Source: DATDIC01 sp963764525
Lineage (GTDB): Bacteria; Pseudomonadota; Alphaproteobacteria; Acetobacterales; Acetobacteraceae
Length of the DNA: 64,000 nucleotides
Reading direction: 5' to 3'
NCBI GenBank assembly: GCA_963764525.1
Contig: CAVXTC010000021.1
Span: 62,001-126,000, forward strand
Of the stretch, positions 18,888-29,146 are shown piece after piece. The stretch's first letter is position 1. Each line of letters begins with the position of its first letter. A model generated the notes under the pieces. The model saw only the letters and a list, made by a program, of their open reading frames with translations. It was not told the DNA's origin and did not search any database. Position numbers and translations under genes: made by a program.

Positions 18888-19847
18888 ATGAAAAAACGTA
18901 TACTCGTCACTGGTGGGGCGGGATTCCTTGGATCTCATCTTTGCGATAAGCTGATTGCGGCTGGATGCGAGGTACTGTGTGTAGACAACTACTTTACTGG
19001 CAGTCGCCGGAATATTGCTCATTTATTGGGGCTGCCGAGTTTCGAAGTAATGCGCCATGACGTAACTTTCCCACTTTATGTGGAAGTGGACCAGATTTAC
19101 AATCTCGCCTGCCCTGCATCACCTCTTCATTATCAGTTCGATCCGGTACAAACGGTAAAAACCAGTGTTCTCGGGTCGATTAACATGCTCGGCTTGGCGA
19201 AACGCCTCAAGGCCAGGATCTTCCAGGCGTCGACCTCCGAAGTATATGGCGATCCCGAGATGCATCCTCAACCGGAGTCCTACCAGGGCAACGTCAATCC
19301 GATCGGACCGCGTGCCTGCTACGACGAAGGAAAGCGATGCGCGGAAACTTTGTTTCTTGACTATCATCGGCAACATCATGTCGATGTGCGGGTCGCTCGT
19401 ATTTTCAATACTTACGGTCCTCGCATGCACCCGAAGGATGGCCGGGTCGTTTCGAATTTTATTGTACAGGCCCTTCGAGGCGAGCCGATCACCCTCTATG
19501 GCGACGGCTCGCAGACCCGGTCGTTTTGCTATGTCGACGATCTGGTGGAGGGGTTCACCCGCTTCATGGCCCTGGATGGCCCGGTACCCGGCCCGATAAA
19601 CCTCGGCAATTCGGTTGAGATCACGGTGCGGGAGCTTGCCACGCGGATCATCGACATGATCGGCTCCAGATCAAAGATCATCCACCTTCCGTTGCCGATC
19701 GACGACCCGCAGCAGCGGCAGCCCGATATCACCCGGGCCCGGACATTGCTGGGCTGGGCGCCCTCAGTACCGCTCGGGGTCGGGCTGGAGCGGACCATTC
19801 GTTATTTCGATCGAGAAATGCGACAGGACCACTCGATCGCCGCTTGA
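18888..19847 (+). CDS. uxs: UDP-glucuronate decarboxylase (UDP-xylose synthase)
   Basis: Short-chain dehydrogenase/epimerase of 319 residues that turns UDP-glucuronate into UDP-xylose in the cytoplasm, using bound NAD. Visible features are the Rossmann motif VTGGAGFLGSHLCD, DNYFTGSRRNI, NLACPASP, STSEVYGDP, the catalytic Tyr-x3-Lys in ACYDEGKRCAE, and RIFNTYGPRMHP. These match UXS rather than UDP-glucose 4-epimerase. ATG 18888 is chosen; an earlier in-frame start at 18837 adds no conserved sequence. It is the first gene of the polysaccharide cluster and is followed by a UDP-glucose dehydrogenase remnant, the enzyme that would supply its substrate. Confidence 0.88.
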   Translation: MKKRILVTGGAGFLGSHLCDKLIAAGCEVLCVDNYFTGSRRNIAHLLGLPSFEVMRHDVTFPLYVEVDQIYNLACPASPLHYQFDPVQTVKTSVLGSINMLGLAKRLKARIFQASTSEVYGDPEMHPQPESYQGNVNPIGPRACYDEGKRCAETLFLDYHRQHHVDVRVARIFNTYGPRMHPKDGRVVSNFIVQALRGEPITLYGDGSQTRSFCYVDDLVEGFTRFMALDGPVPGPINLGNSVEITVRELATRIIDMIGSRSKIIHLPLPIDDPQQRQPDITRARTLLGWAPSVPLGVGLERTIRYFDREMRQDHSIAA

Positions 19848-19922
19848 GACCTGACGTCTGTGGGGCGTGCGCGGCCCCGCCGAACGGAGTGAGAGCCGCG
19901 CAGTTGAGAGTGGGATGGGGAA

Positions 19923-20150
19923 ATGAGAATGCCGATCGTTAACACCGGCTATGTCGGGCTCGTTGCCGCCGCATGTTATTCCGAGTTCGGCGTAGAAGTG
20001 ACCTGCGTTGACAATGACACCGCGAGGGTCGCGCGCCTTTCACCTTGTGAAATCCCTGTCTTCTCACCTGACCTGGAGAAATTGGTCCGCGACAATTTGG
20101 CGGTCGGGCGCCTGGCCTTCAGGCTCGCGTCAAATCGCCGCAGCCCGTAA
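19923..20150 (+). pseudogene. UDP-glucose 6-dehydrogenase, N-terminal stump
   Basis: Only the first ~65 residues of the enzyme remain: NTGYVGLVAAACYSEFGVEV (Rossmann start), TCVDNDTARV, EIPVFSPDLEKLV, VGRLAF. The rest of the ~440-residue protein, including the catalytic Cys domain, is missing, and the frame stops at 20150 just before the next gene. Intact, it would oxidise UDP-glucose to UDP-glucuronate for the neighbouring decarboxylase. A working copy must be elsewhere if UDP-xylose is made. Confidence 0.82.
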
Positions 20151-20186
20151 TCGTCTCTAACAATACCGCCAGATGGAAACTATCCC

Positions 20187-21883
20187 ATGCAGCAAGCGGA
20201 TTTTCCAAACGGAGCTGGCCTCCATACCGTCGGGGGACGGGCTCAATCGGTTCCCCTGCGAGCGTTGCACAGCGGCCCGTTCTCGCGATCCGGTCATCAA
20301 GGGGTCAGCGAGGATGACCGGCACGGTATCCCTCCGAACGAGCGGCCACCCAGGCTGACCGGAGCCGGCGCCGGGGAAATTGACGCGGTCGGATCCGGCG
20401 AGTGTCTGGCGGCGATCGATGCCGAGATCACTGCCCCGGACAATGTCTTTCAGGTTTCCACACAGGCTGTGGGACGGCGGCGCCGCATCTCGCCCGGCAT
20501 GTTCCTGACCGCACTCGGTGCAGGTGACCTGATTTTCCTTCTGTTGGCAGCTTGTCTCGTGCTGTCGGAAGCGCCCAGCCGGTTTGCCGCGTTGCCGCTG
20601 GAGCGCGCCTCGTTCTTGTCGGTCATAGTCGTGGCGTTGCTAACTGCCGGCACGCTGCGGGCTGCCGGAGCCTACCGCTCAATTCTGCTGGATTGGTCGG
20701 TGCAGGCGCGCGCAATCGTTGTGGCGGTGCTTGGCGGGGGTGCCGTCCTCTGGGCAATGCTGCGGTACCTGTCACTGGATGCCGGAGCGCAGGATTGGCT
20801 CTGCGCCGCGTGGTTGGCGACAAGCGCAGCTGTGCTGTGCCTGGCGCGCGTCGTCTCGGTTCCATCCACCCATCGCCTGGTGGTCCAGGGCCGGTTGGTG
20901 CGCCGCATCGCAATATTCGGCTCCGGCGATGTCGGACTCGGCTTCATTCGCAACTTGCGCCGCAACGCCGTCGCGGGAATCGAGGTGGTCGGGGTTTATG
21001 ACCACCCCGGCTCTCTGGTTTGGGCGGAGCAGAACGACCTGGCTTTCTGCGGCGGTGTCGAGGAATTGGCGGATGACGTGCGGCACGGCGATATCGACGC
21101 CCTCGTGCTCGGGGCTCCGGCGGATCAGCGTGGCGACGTCGAACGTCTGCGCGATCGTATCGAGGGCTGCTCAATCGACGTGTTCCGCCCGTATGAGCCG
21201 CTCGTCGGTGCCGAACTGCCGATCGGATATATTGGCGGGGTTCCGGTCGCCGTGGTCGCGCAACGTGCGCTCTCCGAATGGCAGGTGCTGCACAAGCGGA
21301 TGTTCGACTGGATCGCGGCGGCGCTGTTGCTGGTCGTATTTGCTCCGGTCTTGTTTGGCATCGCTGTGCTGGTCCGATGGGATAGCGAGGGACCGGCGTT
21401 GTTCCGGCAGCCCCGAGTTCGGCTTCAACAACAATATGTTTCTCTGCTTCAAGTTCCGCACTATGCATGCTCGCGCGGCCGACCTGGGGGGCGGCAGGCA
21501 GACCACGCGCGACGATCCCCGCGTAACGCGCGTCGGTCGCTGGTTGCGCCGGTCGAAGTCTCGATGAGCTGCCGCAATTACTGAATGTGCTGCGCGGTGA
21601 GATGTCCCTGGTCGGACCGCGGCCGCATCCACCCAATGCAGCGGTCGGTGATCGGACGTTTGCCGATACGATGCCTGGTTATGCGGTCCGCCACCAGATC
21701 ATTCCGGGGATCACAGGTTGGGCTCAGGTGAACGGCTGGCGCGGAACCGCCGACACTGCGCACCACCTGGAACAGCGAGTACGGCATGATGTTTATTACA
21801 TCGAAAACTGGTCGATGCGGTTCGACCTTTACATCCTGTTCCTGACCGTGTTCCGCGGGTTCACCGGCCCGCAGGCGTTTTGA
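20187..21883 (+). pseudogene. polyprenyl glycosylphosphotransferase (undecaprenyl-phosphate sugar-1-phosphate transferase), two frameshifts
   Basis: Initiating enzyme of exopolysaccharide synthesis, which moves a sugar-1-phosphate onto undecaprenyl phosphate at the inner membrane. The N-terminal half has four membrane helices and a Rossmann-like CoA-binding region (IAIFGSGDVGLGFIRNL). The catalytic half begins VLHKRMFDWIAAALLLVVFAP. The frame breaks near 21416 (an extra base before the sequence FGFNNNMFLCFKFRTMHA) and again near 21556 (before SLDELPQLLNVLRGEMSLVG). The last frame runs through GPRPHPPNA and PGITGWAQVNGWRG to 21883. All catalytic motifs are present once the two single bases are removed. 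Confidence 0.82.
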
Positions 21884-21943
21884 CACCACGATGGGACACG
21901 CGTCGGTTCACTCTCTTGAAACCCTGGCTGATTGGAAGTGCTG

Positions 21944-23132
21944 ATGCTGCCTAATACAGGACAAGGGGTCCCGAGGGCCGAGATGCGGGTCGCGATCGTG
22001 CACGACAATCTGACCCAGTACGGCGGCGCGGAACGCGTGCTCGACGAATTGCATACGATATGGCCGGAAGCGCCGGTCATGGTACCGATCTACAACCCCG
22101 CCAGCATGCCCGCGCGCTATCGCGCCTGGGACATTCGACCATCCTGGCTGAGCCGGGTGCCGCTCGCCAAGAGCAAGCCGCGGGCCCTGCTCGCACTTTA
22201 TCCCTATGCCGTCGAGAGTTTTGATCTGCGCGATTACGATGTGGTGATCTCCTCCACGTTCGGGTTTGCCCACGGCGTGCTCACCGGCCCGCAGACGGTG
22301 CATGTGTCGTACTCTCACTCGCCCCCGCGTTTTCTGTGGGACTATCATGCCTATGCCGAGCGCGAGCGGTTGGGCCGGGTGGCGCGCGCGATCATCGCGC
22401 CGCAGCTCGCCTCGCTGCGCATGTGGGACCGCGCCAGCGCCGATCGGCCGGATTCCTGGGTTTCTACAAGCCGCCTCGTGCAGAGCCGCATCGCCAAATT
22501 CTACAGCAAGTCCAGTACCGATCATTCCTCCACCGGTTGACATCACTCGGTTCGATGTGGGCGAGGGAAACGGCGGCTACTACCTGATGCTGATGCGCCT
22601 GGTCGGCTGGAAGCGGCCGGAGATCGTGGTCGAGGCGTGCACACGCCTGGGACTCGACCTCGTCGTCGCGGGGTACGGGCGCAGCGAGACGCAGTTGCGG
22701 CGCATCGCCGGTCCGACCGTGCGTTTTGCCGGTCGCGTTGACGACGTCGCGATGCGCAAGCTCTATGCCGAATGCAAGGCGTTCATCCTGCCCAGCGAAG
22801 AGGATTTCGGAATCACGCCGTTGGAGGCGATGGCTTCCGGCCGACCGGTGATCGCCTACGGACGTGGCGGCGTGCTCGACACCGTGATCCCCGGCAAGAC
22901 CGGCGTGCTGTTTCCGCGGCAGACATCCGAAAGTCTCGCCGAGGCTTTGCAGTCGTTCGATGCGGACGCGTTCAGTGCCGCAGAAATCCGGCGCCACGCC
23001 GAAGAGTTCGACAGCACTCGGTTCCGCGCCCGCTTCCGCCGCCACGTGGACGCGCAGATCCATGCGCACGGCGCGGCGTCGTACCGGCCGGCCGCCCAGA
23101 TGATGGATGCTGAATTGGAACGCGCGGCGTGA
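21944..23132 (+). pseudogene. glycosyltransferase family 4 (mannosyltransferase-like), one frameshift
   Basis: GT-B glycosyltransferase. The first frame (to 22540) has MRVAIVHDNLTQYGGAERVL, the acceptor-side DYDVVISSTFGFAHGVL, and SYSHSPPRFLWDYHAYA. A one-base indel near 22515 moves the donor-binding half into another frame: IPPPVDITRF, KRPEIVVEACTRLGLDLVVA, and the EX7E motif in LPSEEDFGITPLEAMASGRP. It ends at 23132. ATG 21944 is used; ATG 21983 is also possible. It probably adds a sugar from a nucleotide donor to the growing lipid-linked repeat unit. Confidence 0.8.
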
Positions 23133-23202
23133 AGGCCGCAGCAGCGCGTAGACGGCAGCAAGCAACAACGCTGCCGCGAGAGCAAAAAATGGGAATGACC
23201 GC

Positions 23203-25404
23203 ATGACCGTGCCTCAGACAGCCTCACTCGAACCCCAGGCCTTGCAAGGGCTGCCCAATATACAGTTGGGGGACGCTTCGTTCCAAGGCGCCGAACGACG
23301 TGAGAATGGTCTGGGGGAATTGCTCGGCCTGCTCTGGGAGCGCAAACTCCTGTTCGCGATGCTGTTTCTGGCGCTGTGCGCGGCAGCCGGCGTGCAGATC
23401 GCGTTGCTCGTGCCGGCGTACACCGCCTCGGCGTTGCTTGATCTAGACCCGCGCCAGCCGCATTACGCCGATTTGCCGAACGTTGTGAGCAACACGTCGG
23501 AGAACCCCGATCTAAGTCTCGACTTGGTGCGCAGCGAAATGCAGGTCCTGCAAAGTCCGGGACTAGCGCGGCGGGTGATCAAGTCGCTGCATCTTCAGGA
23601 TGATCCGCACTTTCTGCGGCCCGACAAGTATGCGTGGCTTGAGCGGCTACTGCCCTGGAACGACGGGCGCGGCTCGACCGCGGAGTCGCAGCTGGAGGCG
23701 GCGACGCGGCAATATGCGAAAGAGCTGAGCCTGTTCAATGATGGCAGGTCCTTCGTGATCTCGGCCAGCTTCACGACCGGCACCCCGAAACTGGCAACCA
23801 GCGTGCTAGCCAAGCATATCGAGCTTTACCGGGATGAGCAGCGGGCGTACAAACAGCAGGCGATCGCCCGCGCGCAGGGTTGGTTAATGCCCGAACTGGC
23901 GCAACTCAAGGCCAAGCTGAGCAACTCGGAAGCTGCGCTGCAAGCCTATCAGGATGCCCATCAACTGACCCGCACCGGCGGCGAGACGGTCGCCGGACGT
24001 CAGCTGACCGCCTTGACGGAGCAACTGGTCAAAGCGCGCACCGATCTCGCCGCGAAGGTCGCGCGCGCTGCCGCACTGGAAAACGGCGTGCATGACACGC
24101 AACAGCTCAGTTCCGAGACGCTCGCCCGGCTGCGGGATCAGGAGGCCGAGGCTTCGAAGAAGCTCGCCGGGATGCGTTCGCGCTTCGGCGGCACCTCGCC
24201 GTACCTGGTCGGGCTTACGGCGACCCTGGCCGATGTACGGCAGAGGATTGCCGCCGAGCTGGACCGCATGCGGCACGCTGCGTCCAGCGATGTGGCCGCT
24301 GCCCGCGACAGTGTGGCGCGCCTTGGTGCCCAGGCCGAGCAGGCCCAACGGCAGGTGGTCATGGCTAATAATGATTCGCTGGTAGCCATAGGGCTGCAGC
24401 GCGAGGTCGATGCGCAAAGCAAACTGTACGACGACCTGCTCGGTCGCCAGCAGCAGGTGGAAGCGCAGTATGAGATCCAGGACGCGGATGCGCGCGTGGT
24501 TTCGCCGCCGCTGGCCCCGCAACAGCCAAGTTTTCCCCGGCGTGGCCTGCTGGGCGCCATAGCGGCGTGCGCCAGCGCCTTGCTGGCGGGGCTGATGGCG
24601 TTGGCGCTGGAGCGGCTCCGTGGTGAATCGCGCAGCCTGGGTGAGATTGAGCGAAGCGTCGGGGTAATCGGTTTTGCTAGCATTCCGCGCCTCCGCAGCG
24701 CTCGCCTGCGCGCTTGGCCACCTATGTTGGAGCCGCTGACGCAGGAAGCTGCGTCAATCCAGGCATTGGTCAATTCACTAGCCTTCCAGTCCGGCGGCAT
24801 GCCGCCCCGCATTGTGGCTGTCGTTTCCGCGGTGCCCGGCGAGGGCAAGACCACCATCGCGTCGTTGCTGGCTACCTCCCTCGCCCAAAACGGCGCACGC
24901 GTGCTTTTGGTGGACGCCGACATGCGGAGGCGCGCCTTGTCGCGGCGGACTCGCCTGTCGCTCAGCGTCGGCCTGATCGGCCTGCTCGAGCGGGGCGGCA
25001 GTGTTGCCCAGGCGGTGGTGCGCGATGAACGGGCGGCCCTGGATATCCTGGCCGCAGAACGAAGCTGCGCCAACCCGTATCGCTTCATGCGTGACGGGAC
25101 GCTCGCGGCCGTGCTGGCCGAAGCGCGCGCCAGTTACGACACTGTGGTGATCGACACGCCGCCGTTGGCCGCAGCGGACGATGCACTGCCGTTCGCGGTG
25201 GCAGCCGAGGCGACGATAGTGGTGGCATCGTATGGCTCGACGCCGACTGCTGCGCTGCGTGGGGCGCTCCAACGGCTGCGCATGGCCGGTGCGCGCAACC
25301 TGGGCGTGGCGCTGAATCGCGTACCGCGCCACGGCCAAGCCTACCAGCCGGGCCTGGAATCGGTGCGCAGTGTGCCGCGGCTGTACTTCGGCGCCGATGT
25401 CTGA
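23203..25404 (+). CDS. polysaccharide co-polymerase / BY-kinase-like protein (Wzz-Wzc, GumC/ExoP type)
   Basis: 733 residues controlling chain length and export of exopolysaccharide. Two membrane helices (KLLFAMLFLALCAAAGVQIA near residue 50 and LLGAIAACASALLAGLMALA near 450) bracket a large periplasmic Wzz domain with coiled-coil repeats. The cytoplasmic part is a Wzc-type ATPase: Walker A VVSAVPGEGKTTIASLLA (Lys about residue 549), Walker A' VLLVDADMRR and Walker B DTVVIDTPP. The C-terminal tail has only two tyrosines, fewer than in classical tyrosine autokinases. It is intact and overlaps the next gene by one base (TGATG), so the two are translationally coupled. Confidence 0.86.
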   Translation: MTVPQTASLEPQALQGLPNIQLGDASFQGAERRENGLGELLGLLWERKLLFAMLFLALCAAAGVQIALLVPAYTASALLDLDPRQPHYADLPNVVSNTSENPDLSLDLVRSEMQVLQSPGLARRVIKSLHLQDDPHFLRPDKYAWLERLLPWNDGRGSTAESQLEAATRQYAKELSLFNDGRSFVISASFTTGTPKLATSVLAKHIELYRDEQRAYKQQAIARAQGWLMPELAQLKAKLSNSEAALQAYQDAHQLTRTGGETVAGRQLTALTEQLVKARTDLAAKVARAAALENGVHDTQQLSSETLARLRDQEAEASKKLAGMRSRFGGTSPYLVGLTATLADVRQRIAAELDRMRHAASSDVAAARDSVARLGAQAEQAQRQVVMANNDSLVAIGLQREVDAQSKLYDDLLGRQQQVEAQYEIQDADARVVSPPLAPQQPSFPRRGLLGAIAACASALLAGLMALALERLRGESRSLGEIERSVGVIGFASIPRLRSARLRAWPPMLEPLTQEAASIQALVNSLAFQSGGMPPRIVAVVSAVPGEGKTTIASLLATSLAQNGARVLLVDADMRRRALSRRTRLSLSVGLIGLLERGGSVAQAVVRDERAALDILAAERSCANPYRFMRDGTLAAVLAEARASYDTVVIDTPPLAAADDALPFAVAAEATIVVASYGSTPTAALRGALQRLRMAGARNLGVALNRVPRHGQAYQPGLESVRSVPRLYFGADV

Positions 25405-26603
25405 TGACGCAGGGGCAATCCGAGAGTGCCGGCTCGGTGCTCACAATCAACCGCGTGCCCCATGTTGGTGGAGTTGAGCGCGTCGTGCTTAATGCCGCGC
25501 AGGCTGCGCAGGCGCGTGGCTTCCGACCGGTGCTCGCCTGCCCCATGCCGGGTCCCTTGGCCGAGCAAATGGCGCAGCATGACCTGCCGGTGCGCGCTGC
25601 GCGGATCGAGCGCGGTCGCGCTACGGTAACGCCCTGGGGACTGCTGCGCACGCTAAACGGGTTCCGGCGAGGCTCTCGTGACGTGCTGCACCTGGCGCAA
25701 CAGGAACGGGCAACGCTGCTGCACACGCATCATCCGGTGGTCGCAGTGCAGGCGCAAGCCGCTGCGAGGCAGTTGTGTATTCCGCTGGTGATCCACGTGC
25801 ACGAGACGCTGCCGATGCCGCCGCTGTATGCGCTGCTTGCACGCTGCGTTCGGGGCACCTGTGCACATTGGCTGTGCGTGTCCGACGCATCCCGCCGGAT
25901 GGTGCGCGCGATCGGCGTGCCGGAGGAGCGTATCGAGTTGCTCTACAATTCGGTGGAACAGCGATTCCTTGGGACACCGCGCCCCGCCATGGAATTGTCC
26001 GGAACTGGCCCGCATATCGGGCTGTTCGGCGTCTTGGAGCCGCGCAAGGGGCATGCAATCTTCCTGCGTGCGCTCGGGATGCTGGATCGGACTCCGACTG
26101 CCCATGCTTGGATCGTCGGCGCCCTGAGCTTCGCCGAACACCAACCCTATCTGAACGAATTACATCAGATCGCGCGCGAACTGGGCTTGGCCGATCGGGT
26201 GCATTTCCTAGGCCATCGCCAGGATATCCCAGAGCTCATGGCCGGCATGGACGCCGTGGTGCTGGCCAGCAGCGGCTTTGAAAGCTTGCCGACGGTGCTA
26301 ATAGAGGCATGTGCTCTCGGCCGCCCGGTGGTTGCGACGGATGTCGGCGGCGTGCGTGAGATCGTCGCGGACGGCGAGACCGGCCTCGTGGTGCCCCCCG
26401 ACGATCCGCGCGCACTGGCTCAGGCAATCGCGAAGATCCTTTCGCCGGTTGGTGCGGAATTTGGCGTGCGGGCGCGCTTGCAGGCGCAGCGCCGCTTTGC
26501 ACCGGTGCGTTTCGGTGACGGTCTGGTGGCCTGCTATCGCCGCCTGATCGCGACGCCCCACCCAACGCCGGCACGGCTCCGCCCCGCAATGGGGACCTCG
26601 TGA
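25404..26603 (+). CDS. glycosyltransferase family 4
   Basis: 399 residues, GT-B fold. Features in order: the N-terminal INRVPHVGGVERVVLNAA donor-domain loop, HVHETLPMPPLYALL, the linker segment IGLFGVLEPRKGHAIFLRAL, and the retaining-enzyme EX7E motif in SSGFESLPTVLIEACALGRP, followed by VVATDVGGVREIVADGETG. It starts inside the stop codon of the co-polymerase gene and overlaps the next glycosyltransferase by four bases. Donor and acceptor sugars cannot be predicted. Confidence 0.85.
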   Translation: MTQGQSESAGSVLTINRVPHVGGVERVVLNAAQAAQARGFRPVLACPMPGPLAEQMAQHDLPVRAARIERGRATVTPWGLLRTLNGFRRGSRDVLHLAQQERATLLHTHHPVVAVQAQAAARQLCIPLVIHVHETLPMPPLYALLARCVRGTCAHWLCVSDASRRMVRAIGVPEERIELLYNSVEQRFLGTPRPAMELSGTGPHIGLFGVLEPRKGHAIFLRALGMLDRTPTAHAWIVGALSFAEHQPYLNELHQIARELGLADRVHFLGHRQDIPELMAGMDAVVLASSGFESLPTVLIEACALGRPVVATDVGGVREIVADGETGLVVPPDDPRALAQAIAKILSPVGAEFGVRARLQAQRRFAPVRFGDGLVACYRRLIATPHPTPARLRPAMGTS

Positions 26604-27805
26604 TCGGTATGATGCGACAGTCACGCGATGTGCCGGCGATCGCCTTCATGTGGGAGCATTTCAGCGCCTACCACATCGACCGGCTGGAGGCTTGCAGCGA
26701 GGCGTTCGCGGGCCGCTGCCGTGTGATTGGCATTGAAGTTGCGCCGCGCAGCCGAACCTATGCCTGGCCGCTGATCGAAGGAGCGAAAGGATGGGAGCGC
26801 CATACGTTGTTCCCAGGCGCGATCGCTGACGACGTGCCGTGGCGGCGCAAATTGGGAAAGTCGCTGGCCTGCATCCGCGCCGTCGGCGCACGCGACATCT
26901 TCCTATGCAACCAGGACCGCCCCGAGATCCTCTCGCTGCTGCCATTTTTGCGTGTACTCGGGCGGCGAGCCTATGCCATGCTGGATGCCAAGTTCGACGA
27001 CAGCCCGCGCCGCATTGGGAAAGAGGCGCTGAAGCCGGCAGTGCTCCGGCTGTTCAACGGCGATCTGGTGGCTGGTGCCCGGCATGCGGACTACTGCCGG
27101 TTTTTAGGCATGAAGCCCGGCTGGGCGCATACCGCCTACGACACGGTTAGCATAGCGCGCGTGCGGGCCATGTCCGGAGAGACCCCGGCGCCGGCCGGAC
27201 AGCCGCATGATGCGCGGGACTTCGTCGTGGTGGCTCGTTTCGTGCCGAAGAAGAATCTCACAACGGCGCTGCGCGGTTTCGCCGCGTTCCGTAGGCTTTG
27301 CCCCCGAAGTGGCAGACGGATGGTGCTCTGCGGCGAAGGACCGTTGGAGCCGGACTTGCGAAAGCTGGCCGAAGCGCTCGGCATTCTCGGGCACGTCGTG
27401 TTCGCCGGCTTCCTCGGCCCGAAGCAGGTGGCGCGGACGTTAGCTCGGGGCTTGGCGCTGGTGCTGCCCAGCATCCAAGAGCAGTGGGGGCTGGTCGTCA
27501 ACGAGGCAGTGGCGCTCGGAATTCCGGTGCTTTGCTCGGCCAATGTCGGGGCGCGCGACTCTCTGGTGCGTACCGGTGTCAACGGCTTTGTGTTCGAGCC
27601 TGACAATGCAGAGGGGCTCGGCGAACTGATGCGCCTGCTGTCCGAAAATGCGGGCCGCTGGTCGCGCATGTCGTTGGCCTGCCGCGACCTCGCGCCGTCA
27701 GGCGATGTGCGGGAATTTGTCCGTGGCGTGTCTGAACTGACCGGGCTGGGCTGCCACCGAGCGGTCCCGGCACAAACCTCCACCGTTGCGCAGGAGGCTG
27801 CGTAA
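26600..27805 (+). CDS. glycosyltransferase family 4
   Basis: 401 residues starting at GTG 26600 (ATG 26609 is also possible). The N-terminal half is divergent (FMWEHFSAYHIDRLEAC). The C-terminal half is typical GT4: FVVVARFVPKKNLTTALRGF, LCGEGPLEPDLRKLA, VVFAGFLGPKQ, and the EX7E region PSIQEQWGLVVNEAVALGIP. It overlaps both neighbours (four bases upstream, TAATG downstream), placing it in the co-polymerase, glycosyltransferase and flippase operon. Confidence 0.82.
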   Translation: MIGMMRQSRDVPAIAFMWEHFSAYHIDRLEACSEAFAGRCRVIGIEVAPRSRTYAWPLIEGAKGWERHTLFPGAIADDVPWRRKLGKSLACIRAVGARDIFLCNQDRPEILSLLPFLRVLGRRAYAMLDAKFDDSPRRIGKEALKPAVLRLFNGDLVAGARHADYCRFLGMKPGWAHTAYDTVSIARVRAMSGETPAPAGQPHDARDFVVVARFVPKKNLTTALRGFAAFRRLCPRSGRRMVLCGEGPLEPDLRKLAEALGILGHVVFAGFLGPKQVARTLARGLALVLPSIQEQWGLVVNEAVALGIPVLCSANVGARDSLVRTGVNGFVFEPDNAEGLGELMRLLSENAGRWSRMSLACRDLAPSGDVREFVRGVSELTGLGCHRAVPAQTSTVAQEAA

Positions 27806-29146
27806 TGGTCGCGTCAGCAATGCGAGTCGTGTTCGGCATGGGCCTGCAGCTAGCGCGTCCGAAGGGGAGGATCGCGGCGCTGCTGCAAACGGTGATGGCA
27901 CAGGCCGGTATAATGGTGGCGAATTTGGCCACCGGCGTACTGACCGCGCGGGTTCTGGGCGCCACCGGACGTGGCGAGTTCGCGGCGATCAGCCTGTGGC
28001 TGATGTTTCCGTCGCTGCTCGCCACGGCGGGGCTGCAGACCGCGCTGGTGTTCGAGGTCGGGCGCGACCCGGCTCGCCGGCTGGCGGCAACCGTCGCTGC
28101 CCTGGCGCTTTCGACGCTGGTGTTCGTTCCGCTCGCCCTGCTGTGCTTGCCCACGCTGATCTGGCTGCTGCGCGGCTATCCGGCGTGGGTCACCACCGTC
28201 TCCGAATGGGCACTGGCTCTCTCCGTGCTGAACGCATGGGTGGTGATCGCGCGCAACAGTCTGATTGGTGCGCGGAACTACACGCGTTTCAATCTGTTTA
28301 ACATGGGTTTCTCGGTGTTGTACTTGGTCGCGCTGATTGCCCTGGCGCTGCTCCACAGTTTGAGTCCGGCAAGCGCAATCTGGGCGCAACTTATGAGCAC
28401 GGCTGTGGTGTCGGTTTTGTGGATACCGACAATCTTCGCGGATTGGCGGGCGAACCGGCGATCATCCGTGCGACGCATTCTGCGGCCGTTAGCCGCTTAT
28501 GGCGTGCGGGCGGCGCCCACCGATCTGTTGATGACGTTGTCGGTCCATGTCGACGGGTTGATCCTCGTCGGGATCGTGGCGCCGCGGGAGATGGGGCTTT
28601 ACGTTGCCGCCTCAGCATTCGCGCGCATCCTGCTGGTGATCCAGACTGCATTGTCCTCGGTGATGCTGGCTGACCTTGTCGGCCGTCCGATCGCGGAAAT
28701 TGAGCTGTTCGTGCATCGGGGGTTTCGCGTGCTGGTGTTGGCGCTGCTGTGCTGTTGCGGTGCGCTGCTCTTGCTGGACCATATCTTATTACGGCTGGTG
28801 GTACGGGCCGGACTTCGTAAGCGCCGTACCGGTGTTCCGCGCGCTGCTGCTGGATGCCGCGCTGACATGCGTGGGCACGTTATTAGCGCAGGTTTTCCTT
28901 GCGCTTGATGCGCCGGCGCAAACCTCGCGCATTGCGGTGATCTCCTTTGCCGTCACCGTTTCCACGATGCTTGCCATGGCGCCGGCGTTCGGTGCGCTTG
29001 GTGCTGCGTTGGCACGAGCGCTGGGCAGTGCGATTCGCGCTGTGCTTTTGTTACTCAGGTTGCCGAGCATTGGGCTGAGCACCCCCCGGCTGACGTTGTG
29101 CCGTGCCGACTTCGAGCCGCTGATGCGGCGTTTGCCCCGGATATGA
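27805..29146 (+). pseudogene. flippase / oligosaccharide exporter (Wzx, MOP superfamily), one frameshift
   Basis: Multi-spanning membrane protein that flips the lipid-linked repeat unit across the inner membrane. The first frame has about ten helices, starting GRIAALLQTVMAQAGIMVAN with the MOP-type ARVLGATGRGEFAAISLW. Near 28799 one extra G changes the frame. Removing it reads RLVYGPDFVSAVPVFRALL, and the remaining helices run in the second frame to 29146 (GTLLAQVFLALDAPAQTSRI and FGALGAALARALGSAIRAVL). The start overlaps the upstream stop and the end overlaps the next start (ATGA). Confidence 0.8.
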